This document shows, in pieces, positions 56,070-64,000 of a DNA stretch of 64,000 nt (its first letter is position 1; every line of letters begins with the position of its first letter). Position numbers and translations under genes: made by a program. The notes under the pieces are model-generated. The model saw only the letters and a list, made by a program, of their open reading frames with translations. It had not been told where the DNA came from and did not search any database. Source of the DNA: Desulfobulbaceae bacterium (GTDB lineage Bacteria > Desulfobacterota > Desulfobulbia > Desulfobulbales > Desulfobulbaceae); the NCBI GenBank assembly GCA_003508005.1, contig DNUE01000034.1, positions 45,819 through 109,818 of the forward strand, read 5' to 3'.

Positions 56070-56190
56070 GCGGGGCGTCCCGGCTGGTCAATATACTTGA
56101 AAAAAAAAGGGGTTCACGATATAGGAACACATTCCATCCCTTATCCACAGGACCGAACCGTACCATGTCGTCAACCACTGGAGGAACCCC

Positions 56191-56568
56191 ATGCGTCGTC
56201 TCATTCTTGCTGGGCTCGCCCTGCTGCTCATGCTGGGCGGCTGCTATACCAAGCCGGTCCGTCATCTTGCCTCGGACGCCAGCCTGATCAGGGCCGGCGA
56301 ATCGACCCGTCAGGATGTGCTCCGCTATCTGGGCGAACCGAACGGCCGGCGGACGGTTTCGTCCGGGGTGGAGGAATTCGTCTACTACGAGGAACGGCGC
56401 AGCCTGATGCAGCGGACCCCCCTGATCGGGCCGTTCATAGGCAGCGAGGGGAATGAGATGCTCATGCTCACCCTGACCGGGGATCTGGTCACCGACTCGG
56501 TTTTCCGCACCTTCAGGGAGGACGAGCGGGACTGGGCCAATGATTTTACCTGGGATGAATTGAAGTGA
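56191..56568 (+). CDS. Small lipoprotein with BamE/SmpA-like domain
   Basis: 125 residues. Signal peptide with lipobox LGGC (Cys18), then a BamE-like motif: ESTRQDVLRYLGEPNGRR, followed by EEFVYYE. BamE-like folds act in outer-membrane assembly or as periplasmic scaffolds. Whether this is the true BamE is unclear, because bamD is far away in the window. GGAGG precedes the ATG. The downstream pcm gene starts within its stop codon. A single perfect TTATCCACA lies 42 bases upstream. Confidence 0.8.
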   Translation: MRRLILAGLALLLMLGGCYTKPVRHLASDASLIRAGESTRQDVLRYLGEPNGRRTVSSGVEEFVYYEERRSLMQRTPLIGPFIGSEGNEMLMLTLTGDLVTDSVFRTFREDERDWANDFTWDELK

Positions 56569-57218
56569 CCATCCCTTCGTCTTGGGACATCAATCAGGAG
56601 CGGATGGTTGAAGAGCAGCTCATCGCCCGGGGGATTCACGACCCGGCGACCCTGCAGGCCATGCGCACCGTCCCCCGCCATCTCTTCGTGGACGACGCCA
56701 TGGCCCCCTGCGCCTACGGCGATTTTCCCCTGCCCATCGGCGCTGGCCAGACCATCTCCCAGCCCTTTATCGTCGCCCTGATGACCCAGGCCCTCGGGCT
56801 GCAGGGACACGAGCGGGTCCTGGAGATCGGCACCGGCTCGGGCTACCAGGCCGCCGTCCTCTCCAGGATCTGCGCAAAGGTGTACACTATCGAGCGGATC
56901 GACTCCCTGCTGGTACGGGCCAGAAAAACCTTTGACCGGCTGCACTACCACAACATCATTTCCCGGATTGACGACGGCACCACCGGCTGGCCTTCGGAGG
57001 CACCCTTTGACGGCATCCTGGTCACTGCAGGGGGGCCTAAGATCCCCGAGCCGCTCATCGAACAGCTGGCGGATCCCGGCCGCCTGCTTATCCCGGTGGG
57101 CGATCAGTACCTGCAGGATCTGAAACTCCTGGAAAAACGTGCGGGGAAAATCAGCATCACCACCATTGAATACGTCCGCTTTGTCAGCCTGATCGGCGCC
57201 CACGGCTGGGCAAACTGA
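56565..57218 (+). CDS. pcm: Protein-L-isoaspartate O-methyltransferase
   Basis: 217 residues. It methylates isoaspartyl residues to repair aged proteins, using S-adenosylmethionine. Motifs: RHLFVDDAMAPCAYGD, GAGQTISQPFIVALMTQ (substrate loop), VLEIGTGSGYQAAVL (SAM-binding motif I) and ILVTAGGPKIPEPL. The start is GTG at 56565 overlapping the lipoprotein stop (GTGA). The SAM product is handled by the nearby mtaD-type enzyme, though that link is only suggestive. Confidence 0.95.
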   Translation: MTIPSSWDINQERMVEEQLIARGIHDPATLQAMRTVPRHLFVDDAMAPCAYGDFPLPIGAGQTISQPFIVALMTQALGLQGHERVLEIGTGSGYQAAVLSRICAKVYTIERIDSLLVRARKTFDRLHYHNIISRIDDGTTGWPSEAPFDGILVTAGGPKIPEPLIEQLADPGRLLIPVGDQYLQDLKLLEKRAGKISITTIEYVRFVSLIGAHGWAN

Positions 57219-57266
57219 GCATTCTTCGCCACCGCGGCGTACCGAAAACGCCGCATTTCGGCTTCC

Positions 57267-58571
57267 TCAGAGTGAGCCAGCCAGCCGTCTGACCCTGGTC
57301 ATGGTCTCCGCCAGGTCAAGGGTCAAAAGCTCTCCTTCACTGACCACCAGCCGGCCATTGACGATGACCGTCCGCACATCGCTGCCCCGGGCGGCGTACA
57401 CCAGCAACCCCGGCCCGTAGAAGGGCTGCAGATGAGGCTGCTCCCGATCAACGACGATCAGGTCCGCCAAGGCGCCTGCCCTGAGCGTACCGCATTGCCC
57501 GGCAAATCCCAGCGCCCTGGCTCCGGTTCCGGTGGCCATCGCCAGCACCTCCCCCGCCCGGATCGCCACCGGATCAAGGCTGTGGACCTTCTGCACCTTG
57601 GCGCAGACGTCCATCTCCCGGAACAGGTCCAGGCTGTTGTTGCTGGCCGCCCCGTCCGTGCCGAGGCCCACCGCCAGCCCTCTCCCCAGCATCTCTTTCA
57701 GCAACGCGTTGCCGGAGGCGAGCTTCAGGTGCGACTGCGGACAGACAACCACCCCTGCCCCGCGGCGGGCAAGGATCTCCAGGTCCGTCTCATCCGCCCA
57801 GACGCAGTGGACGCAGATTGTCCCTTCGTCCAGAATGCCAAGGGCATCCAGGTGGCTGACCGGGGAAGGTCCTTGCGGATCTCGGATCTGGGACTGCTCG
57901 TCCCGGGTTTCCGCCACGTGGATGAACAGGGGCACCCCCCGGGCGCGGGCCAGCTCTTTTGCTGCCCGAAGGGTCTGATTGGCGCAGGTATAGGGCGAAT
58001 GGGCAAAGACCGCGGGGGTAATGAGCGGATCGCGGCCCTGCCAGCCATCGACAAACCGGGTCGCGGCGGCAATGTTGCCAGCGGGGTCAGGGACGCCGGG
58101 CGCTGGAAAATCAATGACCGCCTGGGCGGCCACCGCGCGCATCCCGACATCGGAAAAAGCCCGTGCCGCCTCCTCCATGCAAAAATAGCCGTCCGCCACG
58201 GTGGTGGTCCCGGAGAGCAACATTTCGGCGGCGGCAAGCCGGGTGCACCAATAGACCATCTCCGGGTTGACAGCGCGGGCCTCGGCCGGAAAGATGTGGT
58301 CATTCAGCCAAGTCATCAGGGGCAAATCGTCGGCCAGGCCGCGAAACAGGGTCATGGCCGCGTGGCAATGGCCATTGACCAGGCCCGGCAGCACGACCCC
58401 GCCCCGGACGTCGTGCACCTGGACGGCCCGCGGGACAGCAAGTTCGTCCATAGGGCCTATCGCCGTGATCCGCCCGGCCCGGATCGCCACATAGCCCGGA
58501 TCGATGCAGAGCGCGGTGCCGGGCTCGGGCAGCAGCAGTCCATTGATGAGAAGGAGATCGGGGGTCAGCAT
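57267..58571 (-). CDS. mtaD: S-adenosylhomocysteine/methylthioadenosine deaminase-type amidohydrolase
   Basis: 434 residues. Amidohydrolase with metal ligands GHCHAAMT (His-x-His), HVAET, CVHCVW and GTDGAASNNSLDLF. The last motif is typical of the MtaD/SAH deaminase branch, which deaminates SAH, 5-methylthioadenosine or 5-deoxyadenosine. The true substrate cannot be fixed. The ATG at 58571 starts the conserved region; a longer frame reaches into the 94-bp repeat at 58652-58744 and is rejected. The ribosome binding site is weak. Confidence 0.9.
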   Translation of the reverse strand: MLTPDLLLINGLLLPEPGTALCIDPGYVAIRAGRITAIGPMDELAVPRAVQVHDVRGGVVLPGLVNGHCHAAMTLFRGLADDLPLMTWLNDHIFPAEARAVNPEMVYWCTRLAAAEMLLSGTTTVADGYFCMEEAARAFSDVGMRAVAAQAVIDFPAPGVPDPAGNIAAATRFVDGWQGRDPLITPAVFAHSPYTCANQTLRAAKELARARGVPLFIHVAETRDEQSQIRDPQGPSPVSHLDALGILDEGTICVHCVWADETDLEILARRGAGVVVCPQSHLKLASGNALLKEMLGRGLAVGLGTDGAASNNSLDLFREMDVCAKVQKVHSLDPVAIRAGEVLAMATGTGARALGFAGQCGTLRAGALADLIVVDREQPHLQPFYGPGLLVYAARGSDVRTVIVNGRLVVSEGELLTLDLAETMTRVRRLAGSL

Positions 58572-58651
58572 CGGGTCACGAGAAGTGTTTGCATAATCAT
58601 CACTTTTTGGTATATCACTTGTCACGTATGCACAGCGGAACAGTGATAACG

Positions 58652-58744
58652 TCGCAAAAACTCGAAATACTGAACATCCGCCACTCTGGTTGCAAGGGGT
58701 CACAGGGCTGGCCGGCGTCGGAATCGAAGTTTTTGCTCTTGCGA
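58652..58744 (+). repeat. Copy of the 94-bp intergenic repeat
   Basis: It starts TCGCAAAAACT, continues with ACTGAACATCCGCCACTCTGG and later GCCGGCGTCGGAATCG, and ends TTGCTCTTGCGA. The two ends are inverted (TCGCAA and TTGCGA). It lies in the mtaD-ychF divergent gap (58572-58870), where nothing else is recognisable. Confidence 0.85.
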
Positions 58745-58870
58745 CAACTATACTCGAGCCCGGGCATGGGCACAACACTTCAACACCCCCGCCGTCCACC
58801 ATCTTCCGAAAGGAGCATCGCCGCCCGGCCTGCCCTGTAGGGAGGGGCATTGCCGGCCAGGAAAAAATTT

Positions 58871-59968
58871 ATGGGTTTTTGTTGCGGCATCGTCGGTCTG
58901 CCCAATGTGGGCAAATCAACCATCTTTAATGCACTGACCGCCGCGGCCATTGCCGCGGAAAACTACCCTTTCTGCACCATCGAGCCCAATATCGGCATCG
59001 TGCCGGTGCCGGATGAGCGCCTCGACAAGCTGGCCGAACTGGTGCGCACCAGAAACAAGGTGACCACCCAGATGGAGTTCGTCGATATCGCCGGCCTGGT
59101 CAAGGGGGCGAGCAAGGGCGAGGGGCTGGGCAACCAGTTCCTCGGCCATATCCGCCAGGTGGACGCCATCGTCCACGTGGTCCGCTGCTTTGCCGACGAC
59201 AACGTCATCCATGTGGATGGCTCGGTGGACCCCCTGCGGGACCGGGAGGTCATCAATACCGAGCTGATCATCGCTGACCTGGACTCCGTGGACAAGCGTC
59301 TTGCCAAGACCCGCAACCAGGCCAAGTCCGGCGACAAGAAGCTCCTCGCCCAGGTGGCCTATCTGGAGCAGCTCCGGGATGTCCTGGACAGCGGCCGGCC
59401 CGCCCGTGCTGCCCAGCCGGCGGATGCGGCGCAGAAGGAGCTGCTGCGGGAACTCTGCCTGCTCTCAGACAAGCCGGTGCTCTATGTGGCCAATGTCCAC
59501 GAGAACGACCTGGCCGGCGGCAGTCCCCTGGTGGACAAGCTTGCGGCCGCGGCCGAGGAGGAAGGGGCAAAGGTGGTAATGATCGCCGGCAGCATCGAAC
59601 AGGAGCTGAGCCTGCTTTCCCTGGAGGAACAGAAGGAATTTCTGGCCGACCTGGGGCTGCCGGAACCGGGCCTGAACCGGCTGATCCGGGCCGGCTACCA
59701 GTTGCTGGACCTGATCACCTTCTTCACCGTGGGGGAGAAGGAGACCAAGGCCTGGACCATCAAGCGGGGCACCAAGGCCCCGGGGGCGGCAGGCAAGATC
59801 CACTCCGACTTCGAGCGCGGTTTCATCCGGGCCGAGGTCATTGCCTACGAGGACTACATTGCCTGCGGCAGCGAGGCCAAGGCCAAGGAAAAGGGGCTGA
59901 TGCGCTCTGAGGGCAAGGAGTATGTGGTCCAGGACGGGGATTGTATTTTGTTTCGCTTCAACGTGTAA
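58871..59968 (+). CDS. ychF: Redox-regulated ATPase/GTPase YchF
   Basis: 365 residues. P-loop GLPNVGKST at about residues 9-17, the family switch DIAGLVKGASKGEGLGNQFL, then a helical domain and a C-terminal TGS domain (AWTIKRGTKAPGAAGKIHSD). YchF (OLA1) binds ATP in preference to GTP and associates with ribosomes. The ATG at 58871 has AGGA 9 bases upstream; TTG at 58850 is not needed. A copy of the 94-bp repeat flanks it on each side. Confidence 0.97.
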   Translation: MGFCCGIVGLPNVGKSTIFNALTAAAIAAENYPFCTIEPNIGIVPVPDERLDKLAELVRTRNKVTTQMEFVDIAGLVKGASKGEGLGNQFLGHIRQVDAIVHVVRCFADDNVIHVDGSVDPLRDREVINTELIIADLDSVDKRLAKTRNQAKSGDKKLLAQVAYLEQLRDVLDSGRPARAAQPADAAQKELLRELCLLSDKPVLYVANVHENDLAGGSPLVDKLAAAAEEEGAKVVMIAGSIEQELSLLSLEEQKEFLADLGLPEPGLNRLIRAGYQLLDLITFFTVGEKETKAWTIKRGTKAPGAAGKIHSDFERGFIRAEVIAYEDYIACGSEAKAKEKGLMRSEGKEYVVQDGDCILFRFNV

Positions 59969-59973
59969 TGTCC

Positions 59974-60066
59974 TCGCAAAAACTATAAACACTGAGCATC
60001 CGCCACGATGATTGTAACAGGTTGCAGACGGTGCCGGCGTCAGAATCGCAGATTTTGCGATCTGAC
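59974..60066 (+). repeat. Copy of the 94-bp intergenic repeat
   Basis: It begins 5 bases after the ychF stop: TCGCAAAAACT, then AAACACTGAGCATCCGCC, GGTTGCAG, GCCGGCGTCAG, and a closing hairpin at 60039-60066 (GTCAGA-TCGCA with TGCGATCTGAC, one bulged A). The hairpin has no T run but could protect or end the ychF mRNA. Confidence 0.88.
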
Positions 60067-60087
60067 AATGTCTGAACCCCGGAGCCT

Positions 60088-61155
60088 ATGAACAGAGAGC
60101 GCCGCAAGACCGTCTCCATTGCTGACCTGAAAGAGGGCCAGCAGATCAACGACCTGTTTCTGGTCAGCAAAAAAAATTTGGCCGAAACCAAGAGCGGCAA
60201 CCCCTATCTGGCACTGACCCTCATGGACCGCACCGGCGAGATCGAGGCCCGGGCCTGGGACAACGCCGCCCGCCTGGATGCGCTGACCGAGGTCGGCCGG
60301 ATCGTGGCGGTGGAAGGGCAGGTCAAGGCCTTCCGCGACCAATTGCAGCTGAATATTACCGGCCTGCAGGGGGTGAATGAAAAAGCTGTTGACCTAGCGC
60401 ACTTCATGCCGGCAAGCCGGCGCGACCCCGGGGAGATGCGGGCCGAACTGGCCTTTCTGATCTCCTCGGTCAGCGATCCGGGCCTGCGCCAGCTGCTCGC
60501 CGGCATCTTCCGGGGGCAGTTGCTGGAGGAGTTCTGCCAAGCGCCCGCGGCCAAGATGATGCACCATGCCTGCCTGGGCGGGCTCCTGGAGCACACCCTG
60601 AGCGTTGCCGGCCTGGCCCTGATAATCAGCGAGCACTATCCCAGGCTGGACCGCGATCTGCTCCTGGCCGGCTCCCTGCTGCACGACCTCGGCAAGGTCA
60701 GGGAATTCAGCTACGCCAGCGTGCCCTTTGACTACACCGACCAGGGGCGGCTGATCGGCCACCTGGTGCTTGGCGCGGAGATGGCCCGCCGCGAGGCGGA
60801 AAAGGTGCCTGAGCTTACCCCGGAGCGTCTGGACCGGCTGCTGCACCTGATCCTCAGCCACCACGGCCGCTACGAGTTCGGCTCGCCCTGCCTGCCCATG
60901 ACCAGCGAGGCCATCCTTCTCCACCACCTGGATGACATCGACGCCAAGATGGAGCTCATCGACAGGCTCAGCGAGCAGGTTGAGGGGGAAGGCTACCGGT
61001 GGAGCGACTACCAGCGCTCCCTTGAGCGTTTTCTCTTTCTGAAGGGTCGGAATAGTGCTCCCCGCCAGCAGACCGAGCCGGAGACGGAACAGGAAGCCAG
61101 AGAGCCGGAGAAGAAAAACCCTGACAAGCCGGCCCGGCAGCCGACGCTGTTTTAA
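60088..61155 (+). CDS. YhaM-like 3'-5' exoribonuclease (OB fold plus HD domain)
   Basis: 355 residues. An N-terminal OB-fold nucleic-acid-binding domain (about 10-110: LALTLMDRTGEIEARAWD) is followed by an HD domain (about 155-310) with HHACLGGLLEHTLSVA, LLHDLGKVREF and LSHHGRYEFGSP. This arrangement matches YhaM of Gram-positives, a manganese-dependent 3'-5' exonuclease; whether it acts on RNA or DNA here is inferred. The charged C-terminal tail (EPETEQEAREPEKK) ends in PTLF. GGAG lies just before the ATG. Confidence 0.85.
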   Translation: MNRERRKTVSIADLKEGQQINDLFLVSKKNLAETKSGNPYLALTLMDRTGEIEARAWDNAARLDALTEVGRIVAVEGQVKAFRDQLQLNITGLQGVNEKAVDLAHFMPASRRDPGEMRAELAFLISSVSDPGLRQLLAGIFRGQLLEEFCQAPAAKMMHHACLGGLLEHTLSVAGLALIISEHYPRLDRDLLLAGSLLHDLGKVREFSYASVPFDYTDQGRLIGHLVLGAEMARREAEKVPELTPERLDRLLHLILSHHGRYEFGSPCLPMTSEAILLHHLDDIDAKMELIDRLSEQVEGEGYRWSDYQRSLERFLFLKGRNSAPRQQTEPETEQEAREPEKKNPDKPARQPTLF

Positions 61156-61189
61156 GGCCTGCCCTATGAGGTCCGGTTATACCTGTATT

Positions 61190-61436
61190 ACTTGCTTCTC
61201 CCTCACCCCGGCCCACTCCCAAAGGGAGAGTGCAACAACCGCGCGTAAGCGGTGCTTTTCCCATTGGCACTTGCCGCGCACCGCAGAAGCTGTCGAAAGG
61301 GATTTTGAACTGTTTGAGCGAAGCGAGTTTGCAAAATCCCGACAGCTTCGAGGAGCACAGGGCAGTCCGAAGGACCAAATGCCGCGGGTGCCCTTTCTTT
61401 TGGTTCGTTTTCTTTGGGCAAGCAAAGAAAATGAAC
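61190..61436 (+). repeat. Composite hairpin-rich intergenic element
   Basis: Three foldbacks in a row in the 371-base gap before holB: CTCCC-AAA-GGGAG near 61211; a long stem at 61286-61349 built from GAAGCTGTCG, GGGATTTTG and their complements; and GTTCGTTTTCTTTG with CAAAGAAAATGAAC at 61403-61436. Strings of this kind (CTTCTCCCTCACCCCGGCCC, TTTTCTTTGGGCAAGCAAAG) are ones I remember from intergenic repeats in other proteobacterial genomes. A 149-codon frame across it is not a gene. Confidence 0.7.
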
Positions 61437-61526
61437 AGTGTATTACTGTGAAGAGGGAGACGTTTTCCGGGTCCCTAACCTGCGGTGGCGGGTTTCTCCG
61501 ATAAAGAATATGCGCAACACCAACCC

Positions 61527-62552
61527 ATGCGCCTGACGGAACTTATCGGCCAGCCCAAGGCGGTCAACCTGCTGCAGCGGGCACTTGCCGGCGGCCGGCT
61601 TGCCCATGCCTATCTTCTTGCGGGCCCAGACGGGGTGGGCAAGGCCACGGCAGCCCGGGCCGTGGCTGCGGCCCTCCTCTGCCGTGAGGAAATCGGTTCA
61701 GCTCCCTGCGGTGCATGCCCCGGCTGCCTGCAGTTCGCTTCCGGCAACCATCCTGATTTTCTCCATATCCGGCCCGACGGGGCGGTCATCAAAATCGACC
61801 AGGTCCGCGAACTGAAAAAGGCCCTGGCCTTCCCGCCTCTGGAGGCACGGCTGCGGGTGACCCTGCTGGAAGAGGTGCATACCATGCGGCGGGAAGCGGC
61901 AAACAGCCTGCTGAAGTTGCTGGAGGAACCGCCGCCGGACAACCTGCTCCTGCTCACCACCGACGAGGCGGAACCTCTGCTGCCGACGATCTTCTCCCGC
62001 TGCCAGGTCATCCCATTCTCCCCCCTGTCACTGGAAGTGAGCGCCGCGATTCTTCTGAAAATGCACCCCGGCCTGGACCAGGAGGGGGCCCGCACCCTGG
62101 CCGGACTTGCCGGTGGCAGCCCTGGCCGAACCAGGGATCTGGACCATGCGGCACTGCTGCAGCTCCACCGGGACATCCTGACCGGCCTGCTGGCAGGGCA
62201 CGCCGGCGAGGCGGACCGGGTCGTCACCGCCCTCGGTCTGGCCGCGCGGGTCGCCAAAAACGAGGGGCTGGAGACCCTCCTGGATCTGCTGCGTCTCTTT
62301 TTCAAGGATACCATGATCGCGGCGACCTGCAGCCGGGGTCAATCCCATGACAGGGGCCCGCATCATCTGGTGCAAATCCTCAGCCGAGCAAGAGAACGCT
62401 GGAACTTGCAGGAACTTTCTGATAGTATACAGACCATTGATTTTGCCCAGCAGGCCCTGGCCAGAAACTGCAACCGGCAGATGGTCTGCGACGTGCTTTT
62501 TCTGCGGCTGCTTGCTGAAACTCCGCAGCAGCAGGCAACCCGAACCGGATAA
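61527..62552 (+). CDS. holB: DNA polymerase III delta-prime subunit
   Basis: 341 residues. Clamp-loader subunit. ELIGQPKAVNLLQRALAGG, P-loop-like GPDGVGKATAARAVA, zinc cysteines CGACPGC preceded by a further Cys, then LLEEVHTMRREAANSLLKLL and LEEPPPDNLLLL with the SRC motif (FSRCQV). The ATG at 61527 is chosen at the conserved start; a GTG at 61485 would reach into the repeat region. The ribosome binding site is poor. holB-ricT-metG is a conserved gene order. Confidence 0.9.
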   Translation: MRLTELIGQPKAVNLLQRALAGGRLAHAYLLAGPDGVGKATAARAVAAALLCREEIGSAPCGACPGCLQFASGNHPDFLHIRPDGAVIKIDQVRELKKALAFPPLEARLRVTLLEEVHTMRREAANSLLKLLEEPPPDNLLLLTTDEAEPLLPTIFSRCQVIPFSPLSLEVSAAILLKMHPGLDQEGARTLAGLAGGSPGRTRDLDHAALLQLHRDILTGLLAGHAGEADRVVTALGLAARVAKNEGLETLLDLLRLFFKDTMIAATCSRGQSHDRGPHHLVQILSRARERWNLQELSDSIQTIDFAQQALARNCNRQMVCDVLFLRLLAETPQQQATRTG

Positions 62553-62567
62553 AGATAGCCACAAACG

Positions 62568-63488
62568 ATGTCCGATACTGAAAAAAACTATACTGATCCT
62601 GCCCCCGGCACGGACGAGGTCCAGGACACCGCCGGCGACCAGTCACTGTTCTACCGGGTCCGTTTCCGGGCCAACGGCCAGGAATTCACCATGCAGACCA
62701 GGATGACCGGCCTGCTGCACGGCGACGTAGTCATGATCCGGACCGAGCACGGGCCCGAGCCGGCCCGAATTGTCTGCCGGGCGCCGGGCTCTCCCGATCC
62801 GACCGTTCCCCGGCTGGCCTCGCTCCTGGGCACCCGCCGGGCTACCAGCGAGGAAAAGGAAAAGTATGAACGGCTGGCGGACATGGAAAAGGAAGCCTTC
62901 CGGTTCTGTGTGCGGGAGATCGAAAAGCTTGCCCTGCCCATGCAGCTCGTCCAGGTGGAGCGATTCTTCAACGGCTCCAAGATCATCTTTTACTTCACCG
63001 CCGACAGCAGGGTTGATTTCCGTGAACTGGTCAAGAACCTGGTGCAGGAGTTCCGCACCCGGGTGGAAATGCGTCAGATCGGCGTGCGCCACGAAACCCA
63101 GTTGCTCGGCGGGCTGGGCGCCTGCGGCCGGGAGCTGTGCTGCAGCTCCTTTCTGAAAAAATTCGAATCGGTCTCCATCAAGATGGCCAAGACCCAGGAC
63201 CTTCCCCTCAATCCGGCCAAGATTTCCGGACTCTGCAACCGGCTCCTCTGCTGCCTAACCTACGAATACGACTCCTACCGCGCCATCAAGAAAGAGATGC
63301 CCCGGATCGGCAAGTCCATCAGCATTGACGGCCACGCGTACAAGGTGATCAGGATCATGGCCATCCAGGGCACTGTGCACGCCATTGACGAGGCAGGCGA
63401 GGAGGTCGTGCTCAGCGAGGAGCAGTGGCGGGCAACCGAACCGGTGCAGCACAAGGTGCCGGACAAGGGACAGGCGGCTGAGAAATGA
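62568..63488 (+). CDS. ricT: PSP1-domain protein RicT (YaaT)
   Basis: 306 residues. A PSP1 C-terminal domain with ADSRVDFRELVKNLVQEFRT, RIEMRQIG-type strand and the cysteines GACGRELCCSSFL and GLCNRLLCCLTYE. In Bacillus this protein belongs to the RicAFT complex, which binds 4Fe-4S clusters and controls RNA processing. Whether RicA and RicF exist here is unknown. metG starts inside its stop codon (ATGA), so the two are coupled. Confidence 0.92.
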   Translation: MSDTEKNYTDPAPGTDEVQDTAGDQSLFYRVRFRANGQEFTMQTRMTGLLHGDVVMIRTEHGPEPARIVCRAPGSPDPTVPRLASLLGTRRATSEEKEKYERLADMEKEAFRFCVREIEKLALPMQLVQVERFFNGSKIIFYFTADSRVDFRELVKNLVQEFRTRVEMRQIGVRHETQLLGGLGACGRELCCSSFLKKFESVSIKMAKTQDLPLNPAKISGLCNRLLCCLTYEYDSYRAIKKEMPRIGKSISIDGHAYKVIRIMAIQGTVHAIDEAGEEVVLSEEQWRATEPVQHKVPDKGQAAEK

Positions 63489-64000
63489 CAACGTACATCA
63501 CCACCCCCATCTATTACGTCAATGCCCTGCCCCACCTGGGGCATGCCTACACCACCATTGTCGCGGACACCTACAGCCGCTTCCGCAGGCTGTGCGGCGA
63601 CCAGGTCCGGTTCCAGACGGGCACCGACGAGCACGGGGAGAAAATCGCCCAGGCCGCTGCCGCCGAAAAGGTTTCGCCCCGGGAATATGCCGACCGGATC
63701 AGCGAGGCGTTCCGGCAGACCTGGCCGCAACTGGCCGTCGAACCGGATCATTTCATCCGCACCACGGACCCCGGCCATATCAGGACCGTGCAGGAGATCC
63801 TGGCCATGGTCCATGCCAGCGGCGACATCTATTTCAGCGAGTACACCGGCCTCTACTGCCAGGGCTGCGAACGCTTCCTCACCGAAAAGGAGCTGGTGGA
63901 CGGCAACTGCCCGGACCATCAGAAACCGCCGGAGGAAATCTCGGAGCAGAACTATTTCTTCCGGATGAGCAGGTACCAGCAATGGCTCATCGACCACATC
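63485..64000 (+). CDS. metG: Methionyl-tRNA synthetase, N-terminal part
   Basis: The first 172 residues, running off the right edge. It charges tRNA-Met with methionine. TPIYYVNALPHLGHAYTTIVAD carries the HIGH-type motif (HLGH); FQTGTDEHGEKIAQAA follows, and the zinc knuckle begins at YCQGCERFL with a second Cys in NCPDH. The KMSKS motif lies outside the window. The ATG at 63485 overlaps the ricT stop. Confidence 0.95.
   Translation, partial: MTTYITTPIYYVNALPHLGHAYTTIVADTYSRFRRLCGDQVRFQTGTDEHGEKIAQAAAAEKVSPREYADRISEAFRQTWPQLAVEPDHFIRTTDPGHIRTVQEILAMVHASGDIYFSEYTGLYCQGCERFLTEKELVDGNCPDHQKPPEEISEQNYFFRMSRYQQWLIDHI

Noticed and set aside
61055..61504. 149-codon plus-strand frame in the YhaM-holB gap
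   Set aside because: It overlaps the YhaM-like gene and the hairpin element; frames of this kind are common artefacts of such repeats.

Overview
The window looks like a chromosomal core region of a sulfate- or sulfur-reducing member of the Desulfobacterota, most likely Desulfobulbales. The main reason is a complete dsrA-dsrB-dsrD cluster (reductive-type dissimilatory sulfite reductase plus DsrD). Other signs are a separate F0 ATP synthase cluster (atpZ-atpI-atpB-atpE), an FAD-type protoporphyrinogen oxidase, a NIL-domain ferredoxin like those linked to homocysteine synthesis in anaerobes, and several proteins that I associate only with this group. The DNA is GC-rich and densely coded. I saw no tRNA, rRNA, CRISPR array, prophage or transposase.

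Layout. 1-13 kb: UbiD-type decarboxylase, RluB, HU/IHF, RimO, F0 genes, HemL, thioredoxin and its reductase, BamD, NIL ferredoxin, and a split phosphotransferase/kinase pair. 13-24 kb: LarB, a fused SecDF heading a tightly overlapping run (YkgJ-type cysteine-cluster protein, HD hydrolase, HAD hydrolase, unknown), then a divergent pair made of a four-cysteine/DUF4388-like protein and a 989-residue membrane protein with an E2 (ubiquitin-conjugating)-like N-terminal domain, followed by a CooT-type nickel protein and a His-tailed partner. 24-40 kb, almost all on the minus strand: KdsD, a YhdH-type oxidoreductase, BirA, dsrDBA, Pgi, Rpe, DprA, RpoD, DnaG, then MoeB/ThiF, a degenerate triosephosphate isomerase and an extended SDR. 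41-50 kb: a 1499-residue secreted protein, an OmpA/VWA-like protein, monomeric isocitrate dehydrogenase and ComF. 50.5-64 kb: a candidate replication origin with dnaA, HemG, HtpG, a lipoprotein, Pcm, MtaD, YchF, a YhaM-like exoribonuclease, HolB-RicT-MetG.

The most distinctive signal outside genes is dispersed repeats. One family is about 94 bp long, has a conserved left end and a hairpin right end, and has three full copies (8274-8367, 58652-58744, 59974-60066). A second family is built from degenerate hexamers of the GGGGTC/GGTATC/GGAATC type and occurs as inverted pairs (4853-5014, 11298-11455). A chimera of the two lies at 1991-2099. A third, composite hairpin element lies at 61190-61436.

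All family names rest on reading the translated proteins and motifs by eye. Promoters, terminators and the origin are pattern calls. No database search was possible.
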